64,000 bases of DNA from Caryophanon tenue (GTDB taxonomy: Bacteria > Bacillota > Bacilli > Bacillales_A > Planococcaceae), in the NCBI RefSeq assembly GCF_001700315.1, contig NZ_MASJ01000039.1, forward strand, positions 186,001-250,000, in the 5' to 3' direction. The translations under genes and the position numbers were made by a program. Shown here piece by piece: positions 1 to 7,839 of the stretch (positions are counted from its first letter, which is position 1; the number at the start of each line of letters is the position of its first letter). The notes under the pieces were generated by a model. That model worked only from the letters and a program-made list of their open reading frames with translations. It did not search any database and was not told the origin of the DNA.

Positions 1-323
1 CTGGTTTACCGACGCACGAAGGCTATGACATTCACCATAGCCAAAGTACATCAGCAGGAGCCGTGTTATCATTCCGCTTAAAAGATTACGCAGCAGCAAA
101 AGCATTTGCTGAAGCGACAGAAATTCCTGTTTTTGCAGTAAGTCTTGGTGGCGTTGAATCGATTTTGTCATACCCGCCAAAAATGAGTCATGCAGCGATG
201 GAGCCAGAAGCTCGCGCACAACGCGGCATTACAGACGGCTTACTACGCATGTCTGTCGGTTTAGAAAATATCGACGACTTAGTAGCAGACTTTGCACAAG
301 CACTTGAAAAAGTAGATGCCTAA
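1..323 (+). CDS. PLP-dependent Cys/Met metabolism enzyme (cystathionine gamma-lyase/synthase family), C-terminal part
   Basis: The gene enters from the left edge; the open frame continues through position 3 and ends at TAA 321-323, giving about 106 C-terminal residues. The fragment starts with a GLPTHEGYDIHHSQ-like stretch, then SAGAVLSF, and later SLGGVESILSYP, THAAM-like (SHAAM), and GLLRMSVGLEN. These are hallmark C-terminal motifs of the trans-sulfuration family (MetB/MetC/MccB), where the S-L-G-G-x-E-S and R-x-S-x-G-x-E segments line the PLP site and bind substrate carboxylate. The family interconverts cystathionine, cysteine and homocysteine in the cytoplasm. Whether this is the synthase, the lyase or methionine gamma-lyase cannot be decided without the N-terminal half. 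A strong terminator follows immediately. Confidence 0.88.
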   Translation, partial: GLPTHEGYDIHHSQSTSAGAVLSFRLKDYAAAKAFAEATEIPVFAVSLGGVESILSYPPKMSHAAMEPEARAQRGITDGLLRMSVGLENIDDLVADFAQALEKVDA

Positions 324-324
324 C

Positions 325-367
325 AAAAAAACACTTACAACGAGCAAATTCGTCGTAAGTGTTTTTT
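325..367 (+). terminator. Rho-independent terminator after the Cys/Met enzyme gene
   Basis: An inverted repeat with arms AAAAAACACTTAC and GTAAGTGTTTTTT closes right after the stop codon, and the right arm runs into a T tract. Confidence 0.85.
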
Positions 368-401
368 CATTTCGGTACACTAGATGAAAGGAGGCTTCTC
401 T

Positions 402-1085
402 ATGACACGTATTTTAGCCATTAGTGATATTCACGGACAATATGACGAGCTCACTTGCTTACTCGAGCTCGCACACTATAATGCTGACCGCGACCAGCTC
501 ATTTTATGTGGTGATTATGTAGACCGTGGTCCAAAATCTAAGGAAGTCGTTGAACTTGCTCAACAACTAGAACGCCAAGGCGCAATTGTATTATGTGGCA
601 ACCACGAAGCGATTATGTATGATGCTTTTTATGGCAGCTACGAGGGCATGTGGTATCATTGGCTCGACACATGTCGCGGCGATGCAACATTACGTAGCTA
701 CGGTATTGACCCACATAAAACGTCACCGCATCATAAGCCTCGTACAAAAGCGCTAACGAACACATTGCAGTGGATGCATACATTACCGCTTTATTATGAA
801 ACCGATGACGCCATTTTCGTACATGCAGGTGTCAACGACAAACTGCCACTGCATAAAAATTCTAAACGCACATTATTATGGGTACGCGATGACTTTCATG
901 ACAATTATCGTGGCAAAAAGCATGTCATATTTGGGCATACAACGACACCCCGCCTTCATCGCGACCCACACAATTCATCGGTTTATTTCGGTGACAATCG
1001 CATTATCGGCATTGACGGAGCATCGTCACTCGGTGGTCAACTTCATTGTCTTGAATATCCTTCGCTGCATGTTTATTCAGTCTAA
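402..1085 (+). CDS. PPP-family metallophosphatase (PrpE/ApaH-like)
   Basis: A 227-residue cytoplasmic phosphoesterase. The metal-binding signatures of the PPP family are all visible: SDIHG (residues 8-12), GDYVDRGP (37-44), GNHE (66-69), a later FVHAGV histidine and FGHTT. In this family two metal ions activate water to hydrolyse phosphoserine/threonine or dinucleoside tetraphosphates; the sequence does not tell which. The ATG at 402 is preferred because AAAGGAGG lies 7-8 bases upstream; an in-frame ATG at 384 sits before that ribosome binding site. Length fits bacterial single-domain PPP enzymes. Its stop overlaps the end of the convergent gene by a few bases, with no terminator between them. 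Confidence 0.85.
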   Translation: MTRILAISDIHGQYDELTCLLELAHYNADRDQLILCGDYVDRGPKSKEVVELAQQLERQGAIVLCGNHEAIMYDAFYGSYEGMWYHWLDTCRGDATLRSYGIDPHKTSPHHKPRTKALTNTLQWMHTLPLYYETDDAIFVHAGVNDKLPLHKNSKRTLLWVRDDFHDNYRGKKHVIFGHTTTPRLHRDPHNSSVYFGDNRIIGIDGASSLGGQLHCLEYPSLHVYSV

Positions 1086-1321
1086 ATCAGCCACACAAAA
1101 TCAAATGTAAACCATATGGCCGCAATGAATGCGAGCAGTAATAAATTTAACGTAAACCCGACATTTTCACGGGCAAAAAATGCGCCAAGCGCGCCAATAA
1201 AGCAAAGCGCTTGGGCATATACATAAATATAGCCGTCAATTTGTAATAGCACCTGCACAACTAACACTAAAAATGCGCTAATAAAACAACAAACCCCGAC
1301 TACAATTCCTATAATACTCAT
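1082..1321 (-). CDS. Small membrane protein, unknown function
   Basis: About 79 residues with three hydrophobic segments (SIIGIVVGVCCFISAFLVL, YAQALCFIGALGAFF, LLLLAFIAAIWF) and almost no soluble part, so an integral membrane protein of unknown role. ATG at 1321 is about 8 bases from TAGGAG; an in-frame GTG at 1330 lies closer to the same site and is the alternative start (82 residues). It ends inside the last codons of the convergent phosphatase gene. I do not recognise the family. Confidence 0.6.
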   Translation of the reverse strand: MSIIGIVVGVCCFISAFLVLVVQVLLQIDGYIYVYAQALCFIGALGAFFARENVGFTLNLLLLAFIAAIWFTFDFVWLI

Positions 1322-1371
1322 CGTCGTCACTCCTACCCTATCTTTTGCATTATCGGCACAATTGACAACGA

Positions 1372-3024
1372 TTAAAAGGTTTTTTCAAACAACTGCTGTG
1401 CCTGCCCCGCTTCAAAATCAGCCAGTGTGAACGTCTGTAATTCTTCTTTTGTCACATGTGCTTGCTGTGCTAAACGATTTGCTTGCAGCGTTGCTAACTT
1501 TTCAAACACATTGCGAATATAGCGTCCATTTGAGAAGTTTGGCAATTGCTCCACCGGCAAGGCTTGCAACTCTCGGTAAATAGCCGCAGCAAACGCCTCT
1601 TTATATCTATAGTCATGTTTGTCACATAATTGCTCAAAAATGCGAAACAATTCATCGGTCGTAAAATTTTCAAATGCGACAAAATGATTAAAACGCGATT
1701 TAAAGCCTGGATTTGCCTGTAAAAAGCGTTCCATTAATTCCTCATAACCTGCCACAATAATGACTAAATCATCGCGTAAATCTTCCATTGCTTTTAATAA
1801 GCTATCAATCGCCTCTTTACCAAATACATCTTTTTCTTCTTGTACAAGCGCATATGCTTCATCAATAAACAGCACGCCACCTGTCGCCTTTTTCACGACC
1901 TCTTGTACTTTTAAAGCCGTTTGTCCGACATACCCTGCCACAAGCCCTGCTCGGTCAGTTTCAACAAAATGACCACTTGACAGGACACCGAGCAATTTGT
2001 AAATACGCCCAATAATGCGCGCAACGGTCGTTTTCCCGGTCCCTGGATTGCCGGTAAACACAAGGTGATACGTCATTTGCACGCTCGCTAAACCGTGGTC
2101 TACACGCATGCCTTGAATTTTAATAAAATGGATTAAATGTGTCAGTTCCCGTTTCGCATTTGGCAAGCCAACAAGCGACTCTAGCTGTTGCTGCAGTGCC
2201 TCTATTTCCTGTGCTACTTCGGGTGTAATGCGCATGCGCTCACCACCTACAAATTCCCCGCTATAAATCACTTTACCGTCGTCATTATACGCTTCACCAC
2301 GTCCATGTCGCACACCGTCTACAAATTCACCTTTATACACTATATTGCCGTCTACATATAAACTACCAACACCGGTCATTTCATTATCACGAAAGGCACC
2401 GTCATATTGTAAAGTACCGTCAACTGTATAAAACTGTCCCGTGCCGTGACGTTTACTATCAAAAAAATAACCGTCATATTTTATCGTATTCGGTAATGCG
2501 TCATGTACGTCATAGTATTCGATGGCTTTTCCTGATAGTTCCTGCCATAAAAACTCACCTTCATATTGCACTGCCCCTGATGGGTAATACTGTACACCTT
2601 GCCCCTTCTTCATCCCTTGCAAAAACGCACCTCGGTAATACGGACGGTCTACGTACCCATATTGTTGTCGCACAATCATATGCTCCGCTAAAAAATCATG
2701 CGGATAATACAACACACCTTCACCACTATATTGGTCGTTTACAAATTGTCCCTCATATTGCACCGACCCATCTGCAAAGTACGTTCGACCAAAGCCTTGC
2801 TTTTTCCCTTTCACAAATGTTCCTTTAAACTGTAGCTTGCCATCCACATACATTTCTCCGTCGCCGTGTTTAGCATGCTCTAACCATTGCCCGCTATACA
2901 TCACATGTCCTTGTCGGTCATATACTGTACCAAAGCCGTCATAAATATCATGCCCAAATGTATTTTTTTTCGTATTCCCTTCATACATAACTTGCCCATT
3001 TTCATAATAAATTGTTGTCGTCAC
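1372..3024 (-). CDS. MORN-repeat protein fused to a CbbX/SpoVK-type AAA+ ATPase
   Basis: A 550-residue two-part protein. Residues 1-265 are about ten MORN-like repeats of roughly 23 residues, each with a Y-x-G-x-F...G-x-G pattern (QFKGTFVKGKKQGFG, KYDGYFFDSKRHGTG). A short helical linker leads into an AAA+ module: Walker A GNPGTGKT (325-332), Walker B VLFIDEA (384-390), and NPGFKSRF (438-445), typical of the CbbX/SpoVK subgroup. Known AAA+ proteins of this type remodel protein partners using ATP; MORN repeats usually bind lipids or proteins. Start is GTG at 3024 after GAGGTGA; there is no signal peptide or membrane helix, so it is cytoplasmic. It stands alone between intergenic gaps. Function unknown; the domain calls are firm, their joint role is not. 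Confidence 0.85.
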   Translation of the reverse strand: MTTTIYYENGQVMYEGNTKKNTFGHDIYDGFGTVYDRQGHVMYSGQWLEHAKHGDGEMYVDGKLQFKGTFVKGKKQGFGRTYFADGSVQYEGQFVNDQYSGEGVLYYPHDFLAEHMIVRQQYGYVDRPYYRGAFLQGMKKGQGVQYYPSGAVQYEGEFLWQELSGKAIEYYDVHDALPNTIKYDGYFFDSKRHGTGQFYTVDGTLQYDGAFRDNEMTGVGSLYVDGNIVYKGEFVDGVRHGRGEAYNDDGKVIYSGEFVGGERMRITPEVAQEIEALQQQLESLVGLPNAKRELTHLIHFIKIQGMRVDHGLASVQMTYHLVFTGNPGTGKTTVARIIGRIYKLLGVLSSGHFVETDRAGLVAGYVGQTALKVQEVVKKATGGVLFIDEAYALVQEEKDVFGKEAIDSLLKAMEDLRDDLVIIVAGYEELMERFLQANPGFKSRFNHFVAFENFTTDELFRIFEQLCDKHDYRYKEAFAAAIYRELQALPVEQLPNFSNGRYIRNVFEKLATLQANRLAQQAHVTKEELQTFTLADFEAGQAQQLFEKTF

Positions 3025-3191
3025 TTTCGTTCACCTCTGCTCTATCGTACAAAATTTTCTGAAAGTTTACGATACTTTTAACAAAACTTTTCATTTCTTC
3101 GCGCAAAGAAGGACAACATAAAAAAACAATATCGAACGAAAATCAAAATATGATATGATAAACCGAGTTGTGTACAAAAGGAGTTTGAAAA

Positions 3192-4607
3192 ATGAGGTAT
3201 CAGCAACAATGGTTTCATAATATTCGCGGCGATATTTTAGCAGGGATGGTCGTCGCCTTAGCACTTATTCCCGAAGCAATTGCCTTTTCGATTTTAGCGG
3301 GCATTGACCCAATGGTTGGCTTATACGCTTCGTTTACAATTGCTATTATTTGCGCATTTTTCGGTGGCAGACCTGCGATGATTTCTGCTGCAACCGGTGC
3401 CATGGCACTTGTCATTGTGTCACTTGTCAAAGAACACGGTTTGCAGTACTTACTCGCAGCTACGATTTTGACTGGAATTATTCAAATTATTTTCGGCTAT
3501 TTAAAAGTCGCGAAACTCATGCGCTTTATTCCGAATTCCGTCATGATTGGTTTCGTCAATTCACTGGCGATTTTAGTATTTATGGCGCAATTACCACACT
3601 TTATCAATGTAACATGGATATCTTATGTATTTGCCGGTGCAACAATCGCACTGATTTACATCATCCCTAAATTGATTAAAGGTATTCCAGCACCACTTAT
3701 TACGGTTGTGCTTTTAACGCCACTTGCAATATATTTAAGCGTAGATATGAAAAATGTAGGCGACCTTGGTACAATTTCACAAAGTTTGCCAACATTCTTT
3801 ATTCCAGATGTACCATTTAACTTTGAAACATTGCAAATCATTTTGCCATATGCACTTGCATTAGCAGTAGTCGGTTTAATGGAGTCACTTTTAACAGCAT
3901 CCATTTTAGACGATATGACGGACACACCTTCCGACAAAAATAAAGAAGCGCGCGGGCAAGGTATCGCTAACTTTGTCAACGGCTTCTTCGGTGGGATGGC
4001 GGGCTGTGCCATGATTGGTCAATCGGTGATTAATGTTCGGTCAGGTGGACGTGGTCGTTTATCGACATTCGTTTCCGGTGCGTTTTTAATGTTTTTAATC
4101 CTCGTTTTAGGGGATTATGTTGTGTCCATTCCAATGCCTGTATTAGCTGGAATTATGGTAACGGTATGTATCGCACAGTTTGACTGGTCATCCTTCCACT
4201 ATATCCGTACAGCGCCTCGTGCAGATGTGATCGTCATGCTCGCAACTGTTGCGTTAGTTGTGTGGACACATAACTTAGCAATTGGTGTTATCGGTGGTGT
4301 ATTTATTAGTGCGATGTTCTTTGCAGCCAAAATTTCGAAGTTGCGTATTGAACGTATTTCGACAAAAGTTATCGTTCACGGACAGCTATTTTTCGCTTCC
4401 ACAGAACAGCTTGTGAAGGCGATTGACGCAATGGAATTCCACGATACGAATGTCACGCTTGATTTTTCAAATAGTCAGCTATGGGATGATTCTGCCGTTG
4501 CTTGTGTGATGCGTATTGAAGAAATGCTAAAAAAAAGCAACTGTACACTTACAGTCATTGGTGTGAATGCTAGCGGAAAAGAATTACTGGCTAAATATCA
4601 CCTATAA
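3192..4607 (+). CDS. SulP family anion transporter with STAS domain
   Basis: A 471-residue inner-membrane protein. The first ~380 residues are a run of hydrophobic helices containing the SulP signature LALIPEAIAFSILAGIDP and GLYASF near the N-terminus. The last ~80 residues form a STAS domain (GQLFFASTEQLVKAI, then VTLDFSNSQLWDDSAV), which in this family controls or stabilises the transporter. SulP proteins move sulfate, bicarbonate or other anions by symport or exchange; the substrate cannot be read here. ATG 3192 follows AAAAGGAG with good spacing. It is a single-gene unit closed by a terminator shared with the convergent SCO1 gene. Confidence 0.92.
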   Translation: MRYQQQWFHNIRGDILAGMVVALALIPEAIAFSILAGIDPMVGLYASFTIAIICAFFGGRPAMISAATGAMALVIVSLVKEHGLQYLLAATILTGIIQIIFGYLKVAKLMRFIPNSVMIGFVNSLAILVFMAQLPHFINVTWISYVFAGATIALIYIIPKLIKGIPAPLITVVLLTPLAIYLSVDMKNVGDLGTISQSLPTFFIPDVPFNFETLQIILPYALALAVVGLMESLLTASILDDMTDTPSDKNKEARGQGIANFVNGFFGGMAGCAMIGQSVINVRSGGRGRLSTFVSGAFLMFLILVLGDYVVSIPMPVLAGIMVTVCIAQFDWSSFHYIRTAPRADVIVMLATVALVVWTHNLAIGVIGGVFISAMFFAAKISKLRIERISTKVIVHGQLFFASTEQLVKAIDAMEFHDTNVTLDFSNSQLWDDSAVACVMRIEEMLKKSNCTLTVIGVNASGKELLAKYHL

Positions 4608-4612
4608 ACACC

Positions 4613-4650
4613 AAAAAATGCGGTGCCACGTGATGGGCATCGCATTTTTA
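4613..4650. terminator. Bidirectional terminator between sulP and the SCO1 gene
   Basis: The inverted repeat AAAAATGCGGTGCC / GGCATCGCATTTTT (one G-T pair) has A and T tracts on its two sides, so it can stop transcription from both convergent genes. The right arm contains the SCO1 stop codon. Confidence 0.85.
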
Positions 4651-5241
4651 TTGTTCGATTAATTGTTGTAAATCTTTCGCCATTTGCTCAATAGGCACAG
4701 CGTTATCATCTTCGGCATAGCCTGTGTAATTTTTAACAGCAATGCCATCCTCATTGACTAAATAAAACGTAATGCCATGAATCACTTGGTCTGATGTTGG
4801 GTCATCTTGCACTAATGTTTTAAATGAATTTCTCGCAAACTGTGTAATAAACGTTTGGTCATAGCCCGTTAAAAGTTGCCATTTTGATTCATCTGCTGGC
4901 TCATAAAACGATAAATATTCGGTTAATTTTTGTGGTGTATCGACATCTGGATCTACAGAGAACCCAACAATATGATAGTCTTCCACCCCTAATGTTGCAA
5001 GCTCCTGTTGAATTTGCGTCATATTAAATGTCATCGGTGAACATACAGTAACACAGCTTGTAAACATAAACATCGCTAAATACGGTTTACCAGCGAATGT
5101 CTCATTCGTTACGGTCTCACCTCGGTGATTGGTCATCGTAAACGATTCGACTTCCCAGTTCGTATCCGCTTTAAATTGATAACTGCTACAACCACTTAGC
5201 AGTAATACACAAAGGAAAACTGCGATTACTTGCTTTTGCAT
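4648..5241 (-). CDS. SCO1/SenC family lipoprotein (copper chaperone for cytochrome oxidase CuA)
   Basis: A 197-residue lipoprotein with a hydrophobic N-terminus ending in LLLSGC (lipobox Cys 18), so it should be anchored outside the membrane. The thioredoxin-like SCO fold is shown by TSCVTVCSP (Cys 63 and Cys 67, the CxxxC copper site) and the conserved His at 155 in DQVIHGITFYL. SCO proteins deliver copper to, or reduce, the CuA centre of cytochrome c oxidase. This fits the nearby cytochrome c maturation genes ccdA and ccdC. The B. subtilis counterpart is YpmQ. ATG 5241 follows an AAGGGGTGATAGGAA ribosome binding site. Confidence 0.92.
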   Translation of the reverse strand: MQKQVIAVFLCVLLLSGCSSYQFKADTNWEVESFTMTNHRGETVTNETFAGKPYLAMFMFTSCVTVCSPMTFNMTQIQQELATLGVEDYHIVGFSVDPDVDTPQKLTEYLSFYEPADESKWQLLTGYDQTFITQFARNSFKTLVQDDPTSDQVIHGITFYLVNEDGIAVKNYTGYAEDDNAVPIEQMAKDLQQLIEQ

Positions 5242-5325
5242 TTCCTATCACCCCTTACATCTATCTTATCGTACGCACGATAAAGCGACAAGCTCTCAAA
5301 GTCTCACAATTTTGTGAAAAATCGT

Positions 5326-5448
5326 TCATTTAATCGTTGAGAGCAACTGAATCATTGCATCGAGCTTCGTTTCAATGCGATGTAATAAATAAAAAGCAAT
5401 CGCTACTGGAAAACCAACCGTTGAAATAAACTCCATCCATGGTTCCAT
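5326..5448 (-). CDS. YvrJ family small protein
   Basis: A 40-residue gene that is easily missed. It has the family core FISTVGFPVAIAFYLLHRIE: one hydrophobic helix followed by a short charged tail ending in LLSTIK. ATG 5446-5448 lies five bases after GGAGGTG. It is the third member of a cluster with the DUF2922 and DUF1659 genes upstream, though a terminator-like hairpin separates it from DUF2922. These three small families commonly sit together in Bacillales; their function is not known to me. Predicted single-pass membrane peptide. Confidence 0.85.
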   Translation of the reverse strand: MEPWMEFISTVGFPVAIAFYLLHRIETKLDAMIQLLSTIK

Positions 5449-5471
5449 GTCAACACCTCCCCCATACATAT

Positions 5472-5505
5472 AAAAAGACTTGCCTTTAGTTCCCTAAAGA
5501 CAAGC
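5472..5505 (-). terminator. Terminator after the DUF2922 gene
   Basis: On the minus strand CTTGtCTTTAG / CTAAAGgCAAG (one mismatch) forms a hairpin followed by TCTTTTTATA. It lies between the DUF2922 and yvrJ genes, so yvrJ either depends on read-through or has its own promoter. Confidence 0.7.
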
Positions 5506-5513
5506 CCTGTTTA

Positions 5514-5729
5514 TTACGCAATCACTGGTGTGACAATGCGCTCGACATAACGCGCACCTTTAATGCTTTGTAGTGCCTGCCCTTCTTGTTCAATAATCGA
5601 TGCCGTAATCATCGTCTGCATCGCCGCTTCAATTGTAGCAGCAGTCAAATTTGCCTGTGGTGCATCGACCGTATACGTTTTTGTTTTATCGCCTGTCATT
5701 GTAAATAGCAACTCTAACACTTTCGTCAT
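5514..5729 (-). CDS. DUF2922 family protein
   Basis: A 71-residue soluble protein of the form KVLELLFTMTGDKTKTYTVD...TAATIEAAMQTMI...GARYVERI, which matches the DUF2922 family as I know it. Function unknown. ATG 5729 follows GGAGGTGACACGG. It lies 35 bases downstream of the DUF1659 gene, so the two are probably co-transcribed. No membrane segment. Confidence 0.85.
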   Translation of the reverse strand: MTKVLELLFTMTGDKTKTYTVDAPQANLTAATIEAAMQTMITASIIEQEGQALQSIKGARYVERIVTPVIA

Positions 5730-5764
5730 AACCGTGTCACCTCCTCTATTTTCGATCTGTCACG

Positions 5765-5986
5765 TTACACTGGTTGCACTGCATATTGTGGAACAATTTG
5801 TACGTCCACTAATGGATGTGCACTTAATGAGCTAAACGCCGCGGCAAATTGATACAATTGCTCCGATGTTGCGTTTTCACGAACATGTGTAAAGCTTTTT
5901 GTGCTAAATACAACTGCACCGCCTTCGTTAATCCCTTCATCCAACGTCAGACGTAACGTTGCTTTTTCAAATACTTTCGTCGCCAT
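5765..5986 (-). CDS. DUF1659 family protein
   Basis: A 73-residue protein beginning MATKVFEKATLRLTLDEG and containing KSFTHVRENATSEQLYQFA; both parts fit DUF1659. ATG 5986 follows AAGGAGGTGAGCAAT; the frame stays open further upstream, but nothing there looks coding and the ribosome binding site fixes the start. First gene of the DUF1659-DUF2922(-YvrJ) set. Function unknown. It is divergent from the DUF2621 gene. Confidence 0.87.
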   Translation of the reverse strand: MATKVFEKATLRLTLDEGINEGGAVVFSTKSFTHVRENATSEQLYQFAAAFSSLSAHPLVDVQIVPQYAVQPV

Positions 5987-6098
5987 ATTGCTCACCTCCT
6001 TTTCGCGCTTATATAACAAATTCCGTCGAAAAAGAGGACATTTTGTTTTGTTTTTTTGCAACATTAGTCGGTATAATAGAGAAAAGGAGGCGAGATGC

Positions 6099-6551
6099 AT
6101 GAGTGGCATGTTTTCTACATTTATTGTTGGATGGATTATCATCATGGTTGTATTAATGGCAATTGGTGGTTTTTTTATGTTCCGCAAATTTTTAAAACAG
6201 CTGCCAAAGCAAGACGGGAAATCGGAGCTTGATTGGCAAAACTATTATTTACATAAAACACTCCACCTGTGGCAAGACGAACATAAAGCATTACTGAATG
6301 AATTAACTGCACCCGTTCCCGAGCTGTTTCGCCCCGTTGCAAAAGAAAAAATTGGTGGTATGATTGGCAAATTAGCAGTAGAAGAACGGGCAAAAACATT
6401 AACGCTCGACTTAATTATTCGCGGTTATATTATGGCTTCACCAAAACGGGACCATAAATTTTTACGTAAAAAATTGCATGAAATGGATATCGACCTCTCT
6501 CCATATGAACATTTATTACAAGACAACACAAAACAGGCAGTGTCTGAATAA
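6099..6551 (+). CDS. DUF2621 membrane protein (YneK-like)
   Basis: 150 residues: an N-terminal membrane helix (STFIVGWIIIMVVLMAIGGFFMF) then a basic cytoplasmic part with LPKQDGKSELDWQNYY and a C-terminal helical region. This matches DUF2621, whose B. subtilis member YneK lies beside ccdA-yneI-ccdC; the same neighbours are found here 350 bases to 2.4 kb away. AAAAGGAGG lies 8 bases before ATG 6099. The stop codon sits in the loop of its own terminator. Function unknown; a link to cytochrome c maturation is only suggested by position. Confidence 0.8.
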   Translation: MSGMFSTFIVGWIIIMVVLMAIGGFFMFRKFLKQLPKQDGKSELDWQNYYLHKTLHLWQDEHKALLNELTAPVPELFRPVAKEKIGGMIGKLAVEERAKTLTLDLIIRGYIMASPKRDHKFLRKKLHEMDIDLSPYEHLLQDNTKQAVSE

Positions 6552-6571
6552 ATAAGACACTGCCTGTTTTT
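6534..6571. terminator. Terminator overlapping the end of the DUF2621 gene
   Basis: Perfect 11-bp stem CAGGCAGTGTC / GACACTGCCTG followed by TTTTT. The stop codon TGAATAAATAA forms the loop, so the left arm codes for the last residues. Confidence 0.88.
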
Positions 6572-6734
6572 ATGATGGCCATAAAGGCACAATTATATAC
6601 ACATACATACACCATAATAAAAATAAAATGGCCGCAATGCGGATAATTCCAACAAAGCATCCCGCTAACTGAAATGATAACCAAATAAGCGCTGCGATAA
6701 TGACGATAAATATAACAAGTTCGATAACAATCAC
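6570..6734 (-). CDS. Small membrane protein, unknown function
   Basis: About 54 residues, almost entirely hydrophobic in two segments (ELVIFIVIIAALIWLSF and GIIRIAAILFLLWCMYVYI). The GTG at 6734 lies four bases after AGGAG; an ATG at 6761 (63 residues) has no ribosome binding site before it. Convergent with the DUF2621 gene and sharing its terminator region. Not recognised. Confidence 0.5.
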   Translation of the reverse strand: MIVIELVIFIVIIAALIWLSFQLAGCFVGIIRIAAILFLLWCMYVYIIVPLWPS

Positions 6735-6806
6735 CTCACTCCTATATATACGTTGTATCATTAAAAAGGTTGCAACTATGCTGAAACTGTAACGCTTTTA
6801 ACCCCT

Positions 6807-6859
6807 ATAAAAGAAGCACCATCTGAAAACACGTTTGTTTCAGATGGTGCTTCTTTTAT
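6807..6859. terminator. Strong bidirectional terminator, 22-bp perfect stem
   Basis: Arms of 22 bases (AAAAGAAGCACCATCTGAAA within the left arm) pair perfectly with a loop of about nine bases, with A and T tracts on both sides. It ends the ccdA-yneI-ccdC unit on the minus strand. Confidence 0.88.
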
Positions 6860-6903
6860 GTTTGTGCATCGCTATCATTTCACATGGCATCGATGCGTGT
6901 CAT

Positions 6904-7392
6904 TCACATATTTAATGTCGCTTTTAGTTTCTGATACTTAATGAGCATCGCTACTCGCCAGCAAATAATCATTGAAAAGGCTAATAAGAAGAACATACCT
7001 GCAAGTTCTCCAATATCGAGCGTATCTTGTAGTACAAGCTTCATCACAATACGCACGGCCAATAATCCAAATAAAATAATGATAAATGCCTTTGATTTCT
7101 TCAAGAAAATTTGTTGCGCGCGCACTTCGAATTGCGTTTTCCAAATAAGAAAAATGGAAAATACTGCGCCTAATAAAAATACTTCAAGTATTTGCATCGG
7201 TGCGATTCGAAATGGTTCAAAAATGAACATCAATGCACCTGTTGACATTGCAAATGGTGGAATAATAATTCGCTTTGCATTAATTGGTCGTAAATGCGCA
7301 CGCATACGCATAACGGTTACACCGATACCCATACAGAGCGCCAACACTGTTGAACCAATCAATAAATAATGTGAAGGGATTGCCTCTAACAT
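6904..7392 (-). CDS. ccdC: CcdC-like membrane protein of cytochrome c maturation (YneJ)
   Basis: 162 residues with about five membrane helices and the motif RMRAHLRPINAKRIIIPP, characteristic of the CcdC/DUF1453 family. In B. subtilis ccdC lies downstream of ccdA and the CheY-like yneI, exactly as here. Its biochemical role in c-type cytochrome synthesis is poorly defined. ATG 7392 follows AAGGAGGGACGAAA. The gene begins 35 bases after the regulator gene, so the three are very likely one operon ended by the 22-bp terminator. Confidence 0.85.
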   Translation of the reverse strand: MLEAIPSHYLLIGSTVLALCMGIGVTVMRMRAHLRPINAKRIIIPPFAMSTGALMFIFEPFRIAPMQILEVFLLGAVFSIFLIWKTQFEVRAQQIFLKKSKAFIIILFGLLAVRIVMKLVLQDTLDIGELAGMFFLLAFSMIICWRVAMLIKYQKLKATLNM

Positions 7393-7427
7393 TTTCGTCC
7401 CTCCTTCGTTCACTTACGTTCCGATTT

Positions 7428-7790
7428 TTACATCGTTAGCACTTGGTCTAACACTTCTTTTAAACGACTCGGCTCAAACGGCTTTGTAATAAATTCTTTT
7501 GCACCGCTTTGTAAAGCACGCTTCATAAGCTTATGTTGGCCGAGTGCGGTGACCATCACAACTTTTGCATGTGGGTCTTGCTGCACAATTTGCTCAAGTG
7601 CATCGACGCCATTCATAATCGGCATCGTTACATCCATTGTGACGATATCTGGTTGGTATTGCTTATATTTTTCAATTGCTTCTTTACCATTTGATGCTTG
7701 TCCAACAATCTCATAGCCCCATTTTGTTAACATATCACTTAATGCTACACGCATAAATAATGCATCATCGACGACTAACACTTTTGGCAT
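7428..7790 (-). CDS. CheY-like single-domain response regulator (YneI/CcdB)
   Basis: 120 residues, receiver domain only. The phosphorylation pocket is complete: Asp 8 and Asp 9 (VVDDA), Asp 53 (VTMDVTMP), a Thr in VTALG and Lys in TKPFEP. There is no output domain, so it must act by binding a partner. It sits between ccdA and ccdC, the position of yneI in B. subtilis, where no clear role in cytochrome c assembly has been shown. It is also similar to CheY, but no chemotaxis gene is nearby. ATG 7790 follows GAGGTGGCGTTAAT. Confidence 0.88.
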   Translation of the reverse strand: MPKVLVVDDALFMRVALSDMLTKWGYEIVGQASNGKEAIEKYKQYQPDIVTMDVTMPIMNGVDALEQIVQQDPHAKVVMVTALGQHKLMKRALQSGAKEFITKPFEPSRLKEVLDQVLTM

Positions 7791-7839
7791 ATTAACGCCA
7801 CCTCTTCCCCACTCTTTATCTTTATCTTATTTTAGCAGA

